Origin: Eukaryota sp. TZLM1-RC
Lineage: Eukaryota; Metamonada: BaSk clade
NCBI GenBank assembly: GCA_040285825.1
Contig: JAUPSS010000001.1
Location: 2,046,001-2,110,000, forward strand
Length of the DNA stretch: 64,000 nt
Reading direction: 5' to 3'
The translations under genes and the position numbers were made by a program. Shown here one piece after another: positions 40,339 to 51,592 of the stretch. Numbering within the stretch: position 1 is the stretch's first letter; each line of letters opens with the position of its first letter. The notes beneath the pieces were generated by a model, which saw only the letters and a list, made by a program, of their open reading frames with translations, was not told the origin of the DNA and did not search any database.

Positions 40339-43300
40339 CTGCCTTTTCCTCTCTTTCGAGCGACGAGCCCTGGAAGCTCTAGTCACAGGAGGTGAACTAA
40401 TGGAAATATGACGCTTCTTGGGAGGAGCGGATTTAGTACGGCGACGTGCTTTTGAAGTCTTGATAAAGTCTTTATACGCGGCAGTATTTTGGACTGTAGA
40501 CACATGTTCGGTGGTGATCTCTTTTCCAGGTCATTGCACTTGGCAAAAGTCACCATCCTGACTGAGCACTTTTTCAATGATGTGTTCTTCGACATCACCT
40601 GCAGCGACCCAGGAGTGGAACTCATCGTTGGTGGGCAAGCTGGAGTGCCAGGGTGCTAAATGTTTGACGCTAGCTTGGACAATCGTACCTGTGCAGAGAT
40701 TCTTAATATTCACAGACGAATTGGATACGATTTCAGTAATTAGGAAGGGTCCTAAATAGTCTCCATGAAGCTTAGCGGAAGAGCCAGATGCTCTCAATAC
40801 CAATTGACCAACTTCAAAAGGGTTTGGAGTTGACGATCTAGCTAGCTTGGAAGCTTTGGAAGCTTGATGGTGTGCTGCCTTTTCCTGTTTCTCTTTCAAT
40901 CTTCGAAATTTAGATTGAATTTCTTGAATAAAAGATGACTCAGACGTCGAGCTTTCAATGATTTCAAGAATTTTGCCAGGGTCTGATCTGGGAGACACAT
41001 CTGAGCCAAAGATCACTTGGTATGGGGTGTGGTTGGTTATTGAGCTCTTGGAAGAGTTGATCAATAATTGCACATAAGGCAAGTATTCAGACCACACATC
41101 GTAGGCATTGAAGTCTACGAGCAATTTCCGTAGGTTTTGCTGGATGTCTCTGTGTCGGCGCTCTACCAAGCCGTTGGACGGAGAAAACCTAGGTATTGAC
41201 TTTGACACCTCTATGCCCAAAAATTTGCTTAATTCGTCAAAGACAGCCTTGGAAAATTCGGGTCCATTATCGCTGTGGATTTGAAATGGAATACCAAAGA
41301 TGGCACAGACTTTCCAAATTAATGCATCTGCAGTAAGATTGGCATTTATCTCTTTTAAAGGCACGATGATCGTGAACCTAGAGAAGCTGTCAATAAATAC
41401 GAGGATGTATTTGTAGCCTTCTTGATCTTCTGGAAGAGGACCAATAACGTCGGCGTTGACGCGAGCAAAGGGTCTGTCAGCCCACAATGAACCGGTTGGG
41501 GGAACATGCAGTTTGGGAACTGGCTTAGTTTTCTGACAGGAGGGGCATTCTTGGACGTGTTTATTCATGTCGGTGAGCATGTTTGGCCACCAATAATCGC
41601 TGTTCCTGAGCTTGTTCAGGCTTTCAGCTTTGCTTGGATGACCTCCTTGCAGAAGTCCATGCAACAAGTTAAGGGTGTCCTTAATGAGTGATTTGGGAAT
41701 CACTATCTTGTTGTCGTGAGTCATAAATAAATCAAGATGATTGTTATGAACACAGTTGTTGAAAGAGGGGTCTTTGGAAGCTATGGCAAGCTTCTGTTCG
41801 GACCTAATCCTACAGAGCCATGGCTCGAAAATAGGCAGGTCGTTGGAACATCGTTCTCTGATGACCATGATACGTTCGAAGTTGTTTAAGTCTTCGATGT
41901 AGTATCTTTCATTTTCTGTTCCATCAATTTTATCAATGTAAAATATTGGATGAAAATTTGGAGGCATTTGATGGGACAAATGATTGATCTCTTCATGGTC
42001 TATAGGCGGAACTATTCGAGACAACATATCAGCCCAGAAGTTATCTTCCCCTTTGGTATGTACCAAATCAAAGCAGAATTCAGAGAATATGGGTAACCAT
42101 CTTGTTACAATTCTGTTCTTCTCAGGAGCCGTGAACATGTAGGTAAGGTTTTGATGGTCTGTGAATATAACCAGTTTCCTTCCTTTCAAGTAGTTTTCAA
42201 AACCACTTTGAGTTAACATGAGTAGGATAGCATAGAGTTCCTTTTGGTTTGTCGGCCAGTTCTTTTGCGAGTTGGTTAACAACCGGCTGAAGAAACTGAT
42301 AGGCCTACATTTCCTGTTGATCAGGGGGGTACCGGGGTCGTCGACTTGTTCGATTTGTTCCCATATGACGCCGCCTACAGCAATGTCGGATGCATCGCAA
42401 CTAATTAAAATTTGGTTGTCCAGCGGAGGTAAGCTGAGCGGCATGTGCTTCGCTATCAGTTGTTTGATCTTTTGAAGGAGTCCGTCGTGCATGTCGGTCC
42501 ATTGGAGGCGTTGCGCGCGGGGTTTGGGTTTAACTTTGGAGTTATTTCCATCCTTCTTAGTCAATCTGATGATAGGAGCGATGAGCTCAGATACCTGTGG
42601 AAGCCATTCTCTAATGAAGTTGACTGATCCTACGAGGCTGCGGACGTCTTTGATTGTCTTTGGTCTAGGTAGATTCAGCAAAGATTCAACGCGAGTGGGA
42701 TCGATAGTCCGCTGTTTGTTTTGGAAAACACTGCCCAGTATCTTGATTGGGTGTCTGGAAGACACGAAATGGCACTTTGGAAGTCCCAAGGAAACTCTTT
42801 TGCATCTGGCTTGATCAAGGACGCGACGGAGGCGTTCAATGAATTCGTCAAAGGTTGAACCTATGATTATGATGTCATCTATGTAAATGAAGACACCGTC
42901 TCCCGAGAAGATGTCAGCCATGACGTTTTGGAAAACGGCTGGGACATTCTTTAGGCCAAAAGCTGCACGTTTGAACATGATGCTTTTGCCAGGAATGCTC
43001 AGGGCTGTTTTCTGCCAATCCTTTTCGGCAATCTTGAGTTGCCAAAAGGCTTAGGGGAGGTCAAGGGTGCCTATGTAGTTCGCTTGGGAGAGAAATACCA
43101 GCACATCGGAGATCCTTGGAAGGTTGGGCTCAACAGGAATGGTGTTGGCGTTGACTCCGTCCTTGCCACTATAGTCACCGGTAAGGCGGGGCTTACGGTG
43201 ATCTGGGTAGACCACTAGACAGACAGGGCAGCTGAACTCATGGTTCGATGGGACAGCAAATCCTGAGTCTACGAGTTCGTCGAAAATTTGTTTAGCGACC

Positions 43301-44559
43301 TCTAGCCTGGCTGGATTCAGGGTCCTGGGGGGTCTTCTAACTCTGACGTCTTCATTGTAGAAGTTGATTTCCATGGGAGGGCAATCAATACCTTCAGCAT
43401 GAGGCTTGAGGGTAAATACGTCTTCGAACTCTTTCAAAGTTTGAAGTAGGGACTTCTTGAAATGGTCGTTGTCGAGGTTGATGGTACAACCAGATGAGTT
43501 GATGTGTTCCAACCAACGTGTGGAAACGTTGACGACTTCTGAAGCTTGCGATATTCGATGGTCGAATTCGGCTTCAGGTAATAGTAATGTGCGACAGGCG
43601 TCGTCCATTCTAATATAAATGCCCTTGTTGTTCATCAGTCCAAGGTGACTCAGCAAGTCAGCACCAATGAGAATGGTCTCATGTCCAGGAACGATGCTGA
43701 ACTTGTGTTTCACATGTACAATCTGGGTAACACAGCCTAGTCTAATACTAAGGGTTCCAGAAGCGGTACCAAGGGACTGTGAGGTAGTTCCATCAGCAAT
43801 CTTGTAGGATATGGTTTTGTTGGAACGTGCCATGTTACAATTTCTGATGACGTCTTCCGTGACTACTGAGCATGTTGCGCCAGAGTCGATTATGCCTTTA
43901 ACCTCGACATTGTTGATCGAGAAGTTTAATTGAAGGCAGTTGGTTGTGGACTTTATGGATTGTACCATGAATATTATATCCGAATCATATTCAGCTTGTT
44001 CTGAGAAGAAATTAGCTTGAATGTTGTGTGTCTTGGTATGTTCCAAGTTGGCCAAAGGATTGATTAGGGAATCTTTCCATGTTGTGTTTTCTGTGTGGGA
44101 ATGTGTTGTAGTTGTAGGGGGTATGGTTTCAAAACTGCGTAAATAGTGACGGAAACGTTTATTATATGATGAAGAGCCTCTGCCTCTGCCGCGAGTGCCT
44201 CTTCGACTACGGAAACCAGAACCTCTAGAACTTCTGCCTTGAGCTTTGTGTTGAGCTTGTTGCTCTCTCCACTTTTTTGCTTCTTTGGCAGTCCTCACTA
44301 GGGCACCTTTCAGTCGGATGACCCATTTGTTTACAGAAATTGCATTGGACGTTGGCATCAGACTGAGTGGAAGACGGTTGAGTAGAGCTTCCTTCTCGTC
44401 GTTGTTGTATTGGGCGCCTGCCAGAGCTGGAACCTCTTGGTTTGGGGATAGCAGGGGGAGAAGGTACCGTCTGTCTGCGACGGTTCTCAGTCTGAAACGA
44501 GATTCTATTTTGATACAAGAAGTCCACGTGATTGATCTGCTCCTTAAAAGATCTAGCAT
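40333..44559 (-). pseudogene. pol: Ty3/gypsy pol: protease, RT, RNase H, integrase, chromodomain-like; two nonsense codons
   Basis: One continuous frame is interrupted by TAA at 43051-43053 (inside RT, after IGTLDLP) and TGA at 40531-40533. It then runs on to a TAG at 40333-40335 inside the 3' LTR. Domains: aspartic protease IIDSGATCSVV (about 43880); RT with IYIDDIIIIGS (about 42880); RNase H ISCDASDIAVGGV and FTDHQNLTYMF; integrase HHCC finger (HGLLQGGHPS ... CPSCQK) and catalytic Asp, Asp, Glu in NADVIGPL, HSDNGPEF and NGLVERRHR. The tail EEHIIEKVLSQDGDFCQVQ, then the TGA, then PGKEITTEH resembles a chromodomain, with the stop where its conserved Trp would lie. Pol is in a different frame from the gag finger region, as expected for a +1 frameshift. 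Confidence 0.93.
40339..40356 (-). promoter_or_regulatory. Polypurine tract
   Basis: AAAGAGAGGAAAAGGCAG, reading the minus strand, ends exactly at the 3' LTR. It would prime plus-strand DNA synthesis. It also encodes the last residues of the pol frame. Confidence 0.8.
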
Positions 44560-47472
44560 TACAGAAATTTTCGTATTCTATTTGGAGAACACTGAAAAAT
44601 TCTCCTAGGGTGTGGCCATCTGAGTAGTAATGGGAGGGATTGGACCAGATCCTGAGGAGTCTGTCCCTGATGATGGTAATACCGATGCTTTCAATAACGT
44701 GAGAGGCAATTTCCCATTCAGGAAGTCGGTCGACGGGGTTTCCGTGGATGGTGATGTGTCTCATTTGTTGAGTCAGACCACGAACGTCTTGGATAGCGGT
44801 GGAACGCGTTAAGACTCTGCCTATGTTAAGCATGAAGTCTATCCATCTGTTACCATAATCTCTCTCAGACCAATCCATGTGTACAGCATGAAGTGCGTCC
44901 AGTCTTGATCTTGGGCTTGATCCAGTCTACTGAATTGGGTTCTCCTTAGGATCTGTTCCCAAATTTTGCGTTCGTCTCTGCTGGTTGGGACCATGGCGGA
45001 GGAAATTGAAAGGCCAGTGCCTTGATACCTTAAAGCGTTGAGAGCTTCAGGTGTAACGCATTCAGCTAAGCCTCTGGGACTAATGCGCATGGCAGATCTG
45101 AAGAGATCCCATTCATGAATTGGTTCACTGTCGAACCGTTGATCAGATGCCAGTTCTGCTGATCTAGCTAGTTCAAGTTCTTCGCGAAGTCTAGCAACTT
45201 CGCTGGCTAAAGCAACTTGGGCAGGATCCTCGATGTTGCCTCTAGCCTCGTCTACAATTCTGTCAGTGCGACTCCAGAGGATAAACTTGTTAACAAACTT
45301 GAGGAGTTTATCAACGTCTCTCAGATCAGTCGCGTCGAGAGTTGGACGTTTAGGGCGGTCTCTGCGTCTGTTGTCTCTATCTCTTGATCCCACCATGGAA
45401 GATAGGAGAAGGTTACTATCGTAAGTACCTGAGAAAGTAGAACGTGAAGAACTAACCGTAGAAGGTGTTGGTTGAGCCGTGTGTTGTGAACTTGTTGAAC
45501 CAGTGGAAGGAGGTGTGGGTGGAACCACTGATTGTTCCATAGGCTGTGCAGGTGCTGGAGTTTGTTCCATTGGTGCTAGCACAGTTGGAATTGAGTCTGG
45601 AGTTGGGGACTCATCACTGACTTCTACTACAACATCCTCTTCAGTTTGTTCCATGGGAGGATTATGCGAGGGTTCTGTAGAAGTTTCCATAGGTTGATCT
45701 GTGGAAGGTGGAACTTCGCGTTGGTGAGGTTCAGGAGAAAGTTCTATCTCTTCAATCTGGGTTGGAACCTGGTAAGAAGAGATCGCTGGTTGAACCAAGC
45801 GTGTTTTCTCTATACGACCTTCTACCATTACCCACTTTAACATCCTGGATTCTATGCATCCAGGGAAGACGGTGACGAGCTGGAGGGCTCTTTGAAGATT
45901 GCCTGATCTTCTGTGGTCAGGACCACAATATGAAGCTATATGGTCAGGACGTCTGTCGTAAAGAAAGAGTCTTTCACCATATGTGGTTTCGGTAAACCAC
46001 CACCCTGTTCTATAATCTCTGTCGATAAGGATATCGAGAGATGCGTTGTACCCAGGGCTGAACCTAGGGTATGGGCAAGGGTTGTGAACATTTATGAAGA
46101 GGTTGTCTTCATCTCCAGCGAAGCGTCTGAATACTCCTTCTCGAGTAGTTCTCATGAACCTAACTCCGGGTCTTGGTTCGTGAGTTGGTTCTGGGTCATT
46201 CCTGGAGGTTTCTGGGGTGATCCTTTCATCGGTAAGAAATGGACCTATTCTGGGAGAGATCCATAATCCTAAGTCATTCTCGACTTTGGGACCGTAGAAA
46301 GGAGGCCGTTTGTTGCTCATCTCCGTGGGAGGGATGGCTTCTGGATCCTCTGGAATGACTCGTGTGTCCCTATATCTAGCGTAAGGGTTGTGCTGACGGA
46401 AAGCACCATGATGAACACTCGAGCTAGCGTGGGAGCTAGTTTGAGAAGGGGTAGGTTGAGCAGGTGTAGAGGATGTTCCTCTTCTAGCTTCAATCTCTCT
46501 GTCCAATCTTTTTCTGTGTTCCCAGTTTCGTTCTTCTTGGAGAAAACGCTCTATATATTCTTTAGAGACCTCACCAGGAATTTTGTCAATTTCAGAAGAA
46601 GGTGCCGTAAGAGGGACCTGATGTTGAGGTAGAGGGGAAAATTCCTTGGGAGGTTTCTCGTACTCAACCAAATCTGAAAAGATTTGTTCGTACCTTTTCC
46701 TTTGCTCTTCGGAAAGAAACGAAGGAAGGTTCGAAAGGCTAGGGATGGAATCGCTAGCCTGGTGAGGGGAAACAGACAGATTATTAACTCCACTAACTGT
46801 TGAAGTTAGAGGAGATCCTGAAGTTGGAACAGCAGAATTTTGGATAGTTCTCCTAACAGTTGGAACTGCAGGGAGAAGCTGTTGAGAGTGAGAGGGTGGG
46901 ACCTCAGAACTGGATGGAAGGGATGAAGATGGTACTTCAATGGCCTTCTTAGAGGAGGAAGAGGGTTGGTCTTCCAATCCTTCTTTTGTAGTGAGAGAAG
47001 GTTGAACAGTCTCTCTGCTCTGAGTAGAAGGTGAAGGTGGTACTTCAGAACTTCTTCCAGGGAGGGGAGAAGGTGGGACTTCAGATGCTCCCAATTGCGA
47101 AGGGGGAAGAGGAGCAACGGAATCCTCTACGTCCTCGTCGTCGTAGGAGACCAACGAAGGACTTCTTCCTTCCGAAGGAACGGAATCCTTGGGAGGGTTG
47201 TCTCCTTCCACAGGAACAGAATCCTGAGGAGGGGAGCTTCCTTCCATGGGAACGGAATCCTCTGGAAGGGAATTGTCTTCCTTTGGGGTGGAACCCTCAG
47301 GGAGAGATGCTTCAGGAAGCGCAGAAGCTTCAACCGAAGAAGGAGGCACGGAAGCAGGGTCTGTGGTTAGTGGTGAGGAAGAGGGACCAGTCTCTTCCTC
47401 AAGGATCCTACGCTGAGCCGGGGACGACCCAATACGTATTGATGGTCTTGGCTGTTGGTTATTGTCTGACAT
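44225..47472 (-). pseudogene. gag: Ty3/gypsy gag (one frameshift)
   Basis: The ATG at 47472 lies inside the 5' LTR, so the first ~11 codons (MSDNNQQPRPS) are LTR sequence. The first frame (to 44839) encodes ~877 residues. The N-terminal half is Pro/Ser/Glu-rich with degenerate ~11-residue repeats (SLPEDSVPMEG, SPPQDSVPVEG). A capsid-like helical region follows (VDKLLKFVNKFILWSRT; LRYQGTGLS). Continuity with the second frame (44878 to 44225, IDFMLNIGRVLTR, YENFCNARSF) needs a -1 shift in the 40-bp overlap. The second frame carries a nucleocapsid zinc knuckle, CNFCKQMGHPTERC. The shift is more likely a mutation than programmed, because the gag-pol shift comes later. Confidence 0.85.
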
Positions 47473-47593
47473 ACAATGTAGAGTAACAGAAGTGTAATTT
47501 ATTACGAAGAGGAATTGTATTCACTCTTCTTTAGCTAACAGGCGGAATACTAATAACTAAACTATTAACTATAAATACTATTCAAGACTAACA
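47440..47593 (-). repeat. 5' LTR of the Ty3/gypsy element
   Basis: It is identical to 40185-40338. It contains the gag start codon (47470-47472). I see no standard tRNA-complementary primer site directly after it, so the priming mode is unclear. Confidence 0.95.
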
Positions 47594-47645
47594 CAAAATG
47601 AAAATTATTACAAACTTGAAGGAAAACACTTATCCACACATCAAT
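47594..47645 (-). mobile_element. Lineage B fragment, other side of the LTR insertion
   Basis: CAAACTTGAAGGAAAAC and a following ATCAA match the minus strand of lineage B (compare 58470-58530), with a ~27-bp deletion. It continues the element interrupted at 40184 and then joins the RCC1-like pseudogene. Confidence 0.75.
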
Positions 47646-48255
47646 ATCCCCCAAATGATATCATTTCCATTTCAACTGGTGATAGTCACTCTCTTGCCCT
47701 CTCTTAAGCTCTATGGATGGGGTAGAAATGACTTGAATCAAATCAATACATCTGAAGAGTGGTCATTACCATTTACCCAAATAAATATTCCTTATAACAT
47801 TAAGGAAGTTTATTGCAGTCATGGACATTCTTATGCCTTGACCCAAGAAGGTCAAGTTATTAAATGAAGAGACGGTAAATCTTTTGAATTAATTGAAGAA
47901 TTAAATAATATTGTTTTCCTTGGTTTGGATCATGATGCTTTTGTTGCAAATGATGGAAATGGAGATTTCTTTTGTAGCAAGATTTTATCTTGTGGAAGCT
48001 ATGAAATTGAGCAATTAGTTGTATTCCAGTGCTTCACCCCAAAAAAACCATTGGAAAATTGAATATTATTTATTGATGATTTTCTATTCGTCATTGACAC
48101 CAATGGTGATGTTTGGAAGTTTGACAAGGGGCGTGATGATGTTCCTTTCAATAACAAACCCACCAAAGTTCCAGGGTTGAATAATTTTGTTTCCATTAGT
48201 GGTTATGATGGTATTTATGCTGCCATTGATAATAATGACAAAGTTTATGAATGAT
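47646..48255 (+). pseudogene. Duplicated fragment of the RCC1-repeat gene
   Basis: The plus strand matches the gene at 19763-21955 over about residues 85-310: LYGWGRNDLNQINTSEEWSL, GSYEIEQL, FIDDFLFVIDTNGDVWKFDK, NNKPTKVPGLNN, SISGYDGIYAAIDNN. In-frame stops (after EGQVIK and PKKPLEN) and small indels kill it. Both ends of the parent gene are missing. It is bordered by lineage B fragments on both sides. Confidence 0.93.
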
Positions 48256-48266
48256 AAGTTTATTAA

Positions 48267-49545
48267 AGTTTATTAAATTTAATACTTTGAGAACAAATTT
48301 CGTAGGAAATTTAGTAGAAGTTTGTCCATCTAAAATTCCTTATCATGCATTTTTTAGTCCTAAATTTGGTGGAGTTGGTTTTTCAAAAGCATAGTATTTA
48401 TGCAAAAGTGCTTTTATTGGTGGTATGAAAAATTTTCTTTTTGAGTGGAAACTTCGTTTTGATCATATTCCTTTGAATGAATCACATCCTTTATTTATGT
48501 CTCTTGAAAACATGGTGCAGGAACTACCTGTTGATGTTTGGAATAGGAGTTTTCCTTCAAGTTTGCCTGCTGTGCCTTCGAGATCTTTTACCAATCTTCA
48601 TCTTGCTGTTGTGAAATTACAGAAGTCTGTTCTTATTGGTTTTGAAGACCTGGATTTTTCTAAACGACTTAGTGTGACTAAGATTAATATTTCCCTCTTT
48701 GCTGCCTTTTTATCAGACATTCAGAACTGCACTAGTTTAATATCTCAGCAACCAAGGCCATTTGGTCTTCACTTAACAAATGAAGCTTGGAAACAAAACA
48801 TGCGGTTGAGATTAGGGATGTATCCAAGTGGTCTTTTGGACAATTCTCATTGTATTTGTAACAAAAAACCTACTGCCAATTTCCGTCATATTGTGAGTTG
48901 TAAGAAATTCCTTCAATATAGGTCAGTTCTTCATAATGCCGTTCGTGATGTGACATATGAGATGTTCAAGTGTTACAATTTTAGTTGCAAAGTAGAACCT
49001 TTGTTGAAGCATTATAGTGATGATAATCTGTTTAATTCACGTCGGGGTGATTTAATTGCTCCTTTTGTGGATTCCTCTCAAGTTGTTGTTGATTTCACTA
49101 CAGTTGATCCCTTTGCTTTTGTTTATCGTGATGATGTTTTACTTAGTACTAATGGTCATTTAAACAAGGCTGAAGATCGTAAAAGAGATAAATATACTGA
49201 GATATTAAATGATTGAAATAAGAATCTTTACTCGAAGTTTTCGTTTGTTCCTTTTGCCTTTTCGATTTTTGGCATCATTGGACAATCCGCCTTGAATTTT
49301 ATCAATGATTTTGGTAATTTATGTCGTTCAAGTGGTAAGAATTTTGCAGGGAATTTATGGAAGAATCGTATTATTTTCGCTTTGTACAGAAGTGTTCCCA
49401 AGTACTTGAGTTTAATGATGTCCAAATTTTATAAGGATTCATCAAGAGTTGGCGTGGAGAATTTTGTTTCTTATGTGTTTTAGTTTGTTTTGTTTTTATT
49501 TGATTCTTCGTAGAAAATAAGTTGATTAAGTCTCTAAAGTACTCC
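48267..49545 (+). mobile_element. 5'-truncated lineage B retrotransposon inserted in the RCC1 pseudogene
   Basis: Homology to the 57893-59448 copy starts at ATACTTTGAGAAC (about 48282). AAGTTTATTAA before it and AAGTTGATTAA after it may be the target duplication. A TAG follows FSKA, exactly as in the other copy. A TGA at 49214-49216 (AATGATTGA) and the changes after it further break the endonuclease tail. The finger (CICNKKPTANFRHIVSC) and core (RRGDLIAPFVDSSQVVVDF) are intact. Confidence 0.92.
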
Positions 49546-50020
49546 TTTTCTTCTTCAAACACCAAGAAAACAACAAGCTGACATTATCGTGCTGATCATT
49601 CTGGGAAATTTAAAATGTAGACTTTGACCTAAAGATTTGATGCTCTGCTTATAAGTGATACTGATATTTTTTTATTTTCAATCTGGTATCTAATAAATAT
49701 ATAGAAATTATCGTCGACACAGAGTAGCATGTGTTGTTTTGGTATTGCAAACGCTGTAATACGCTACTTAATTTTGATACACATTGTGATTGTGCTTAAC
49801 AAACATCTGTTTTCATAAAGCAATTCCAGAAATAATAACCATTGCATTGTTACAATTAGGAATAGAGTATGAAAATCGCGCACTTAAGAAATTTGATTAT
49901 GCTGATGAGTGTATTGAGGATATTGAATTCTAGTTTTATGTTTAGTTGTGTTGGCCGTTTGAAAATATAATTTAGTTGTTCAACAAGTTTAAATCCAATA
50001 CTCAATTTCCTTCATACACA
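49546..50020. other. Intergenic upstream of the coiled-coil gene
   Basis: It is AT-rich with no recognised feature. Confidence 0.4.
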
Positions 50021-50527
50021 ATGCCAACCGACAGTATCACTTTGCGGCTTCAACTTGAACATCCTGGTCTTGCTACTCTACAAAATCACCTCACCAAAAT
50101 TACTCAATCTTCAGGGCAGGATTACGTTGCTGCAGTCAATGAGCTTGCTGAGTTTAAAGACGACTTCCTCCGTGAATGTACTATCTACAAAGACTTGATT
50201 CTTAGACGTCAGGAAGACCTTAGTTTACTACAACAACAATACCAAGCAACGAAACAACGTATGACAGAGCTAAGTGCTGAAAGAAATCACCGACAAGTTC
50301 GTTTACAAAATACTACTGCTCAATGTCAATTATGCATCGAGTACCAGGCTCGATTAGGGGAAGTCAACAATATTCCACCAACAGAACAATCAAAACAACA
50401 AGCTGATGAGCTCAACTCTGCTATTGACTCTTTAAAACAACAATGTGCTGAGCTCAATCAAGAAATTGAAAGAAAAATGTTGCCCTTTTCCTTGGTGCAA
50501 GTGCTGGCTGATGAGATGAAGGGGTGA
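50021..50527 (+). CDS. Coiled-coil protein, possibly THOC7-like
   Basis: The 168-residue protein starts at ATG 50021 (MPTDSITLRL), although an in-frame ATG 15 codons upstream exists. Most of it is predicted coiled coil (LLQQQYQATKQRMTELSAER, ADELNSAIDSLKQQ). The order of features weakly recalls THO complex subunit 7, with an N-terminal helix, then IYKDL...RQEDL, then EYQARLGEVNNIPP (compare EYDALAKVI..P) and a final ERKMLPFSLVQVLADEM. THO couples transcription to mRNA export. The match is by eye, and any small coiled-coil subunit would look similar. The stop is followed by a short TGAAGAAATGG tandem repeat. Confidence 0.55.
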   Translation: MPTDSITLRLQLEHPGLATLQNHLTKITQSSGQDYVAAVNELAEFKDDFLRECTIYKDLILRRQEDLSLLQQQYQATKQRMTELSAERNHRQVRLQNTTAQCQLCIEYQARLGEVNNIPPTEQSKQQADELNSAIDSLKQQCAELNQEIERKMLPFSLVQVLADEMKG

Positions 50528-50560
50528 AGAAATGGTGAAGAAATGGTGAAGAAATCGTTG
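50527..50560. repeat. Short 11-bp tandem repeat after the coiled-coil gene
   Basis: TGAAGAAATGG is repeated, with a third, altered copy (TGAAGAAATCG). It begins around the stop codon. Confidence 0.85.
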
Positions 50561-50789
50561 GTGTTTTTTGTATTGTATCTTTATTTAATTGTTGATTTTA
50601 TCTTTTTTGTTTTGATTTTGCAAATAGTTTTCATTGCCAATTTCATAAATATTTAAATTTTTCCAAAAAAAATTGATTTATTCATTTCTTTCCTATTTTA
50701 AGAAACTATTAAAGTTTGTAGTCACTGTGATGTGGATGACAGTCAAACTTGACTGTGTAAACGTCATCATAACTCTAAATTGATCAACT

Positions 50790-51080
50790 ATTATGTGGTG
50801 GTTTCCGTGAATGCTGAATCTCACACTGTTCTTTGTCCATTTGCCTCTTCCTTACATGACACGCTTGAACCACTGGCTTTATCTTTTTTGGATGATTTTA
50901 TTGAAATTGTCAAACAACGTACAGGAAGAATCGTTGACAAAACGTTTTGGCAGAACAGAATTGTATTTTCAATTTATAACGGTGTTGTGCCGCTATTGTC
51001 TTCTGCTTCATTATCTCTTGGACGCTTTTATGAAAGAAAAACTTCCAGTCAATTTTTGTTGGCTGATTTGGGGTTTTTTA
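50790..51080 (+). mobile_element. Lineage D retrotransposon 3' fragment 1
   Basis: An open frame reads VNAESHTVLCPFASSLHDTL, LSFLDDFIEIVKQRTGRIVD and FWQNRIVFSIYNGVV, ending SSQFLLADLGF. It is the C-terminal tail only. Confidence 0.75.
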
Positions 51081-51540
51081 GACGCCTTGTCCATTGACCC
51101 TTGTAATTCCTCTAACGAACATCTCATTAACTCGGATGTCAATAATCCTCTTTTTGCTGGCGAAAAATATAAAATTGCTAAATATGCGAAACCCATTTCC
51201 TCGGTTAATGAAAATTCTCATGCCCAATATAATTTATGTCCCTTTGTTTTTTCTTTGCTTGGATCTCTAGGTGAGGCTGCTATGACTTTCCTTGAGATTT
51301 TGTTGTACTTGTAAAGGAAAGAACTGGAAGAATTTTCCATCGTGTTTACTGGCAAAACAGGATTGTATTTTCTATTTTTAAGGGAATGGTAAAACTGATT
51401 TCTGATTCACTGTCTTCTTTTGGGAAATTTTCTGAATCTTTGGCAATTAATTGTTTTGATGTAGGGGAGGCAGGTTTTGAGGATGTGGAGTTTTTGTTGT
51501 GTATTTTATGTTTTCATATTCCTTATTAAATGAATAAAAA
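51078..51540 (+). mobile_element. Lineage D retrotransposon 3' fragment 2
   Basis: It starts FLDALSIDPCNSSNEHLINS, continues EKYKIAKYAKPISSVNENSH and FVFSLLGSLGEAAMTF, and is then frameshifted into the tail VYWQNRIVFSIFKGMVKLIS. It ends with an A-run after ATGAATAAAAAAAA. It joins head-to-tail with fragment 1. Confidence 0.78.
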
Positions 51541-51592
51541 AAAAGAGATTTGGGATATGAAGATTTAGAATTTTTGTTTTTGTTTTTAGTTT

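Larger units (their letters stand above)
40185..47593 (-). mobile_element. Complete Ty3/gypsy chromovirus-like LTR retrotransposon
   Basis: The 7.4-kb element has identical LTRs and a 4-bp duplication CAAA. Gene order is gag, protease, reverse transcriptase, RNase H, integrase, chromodomain-like tail, which is the Ty3/gypsy order. The identical LTRs point to a recent insertion. Even so, point changes have broken gag and pol. It sits inside a lineage B non-LTR element. Confidence 0.95.

Noticed and set aside
40531-40533. TGA read as tryptophan (variant genetic code)
   Set aside because: TGA ends intact host genes (WDR90-like, RCC1-repeat, coiled-coil protein), so a mutated TGG is simpler.
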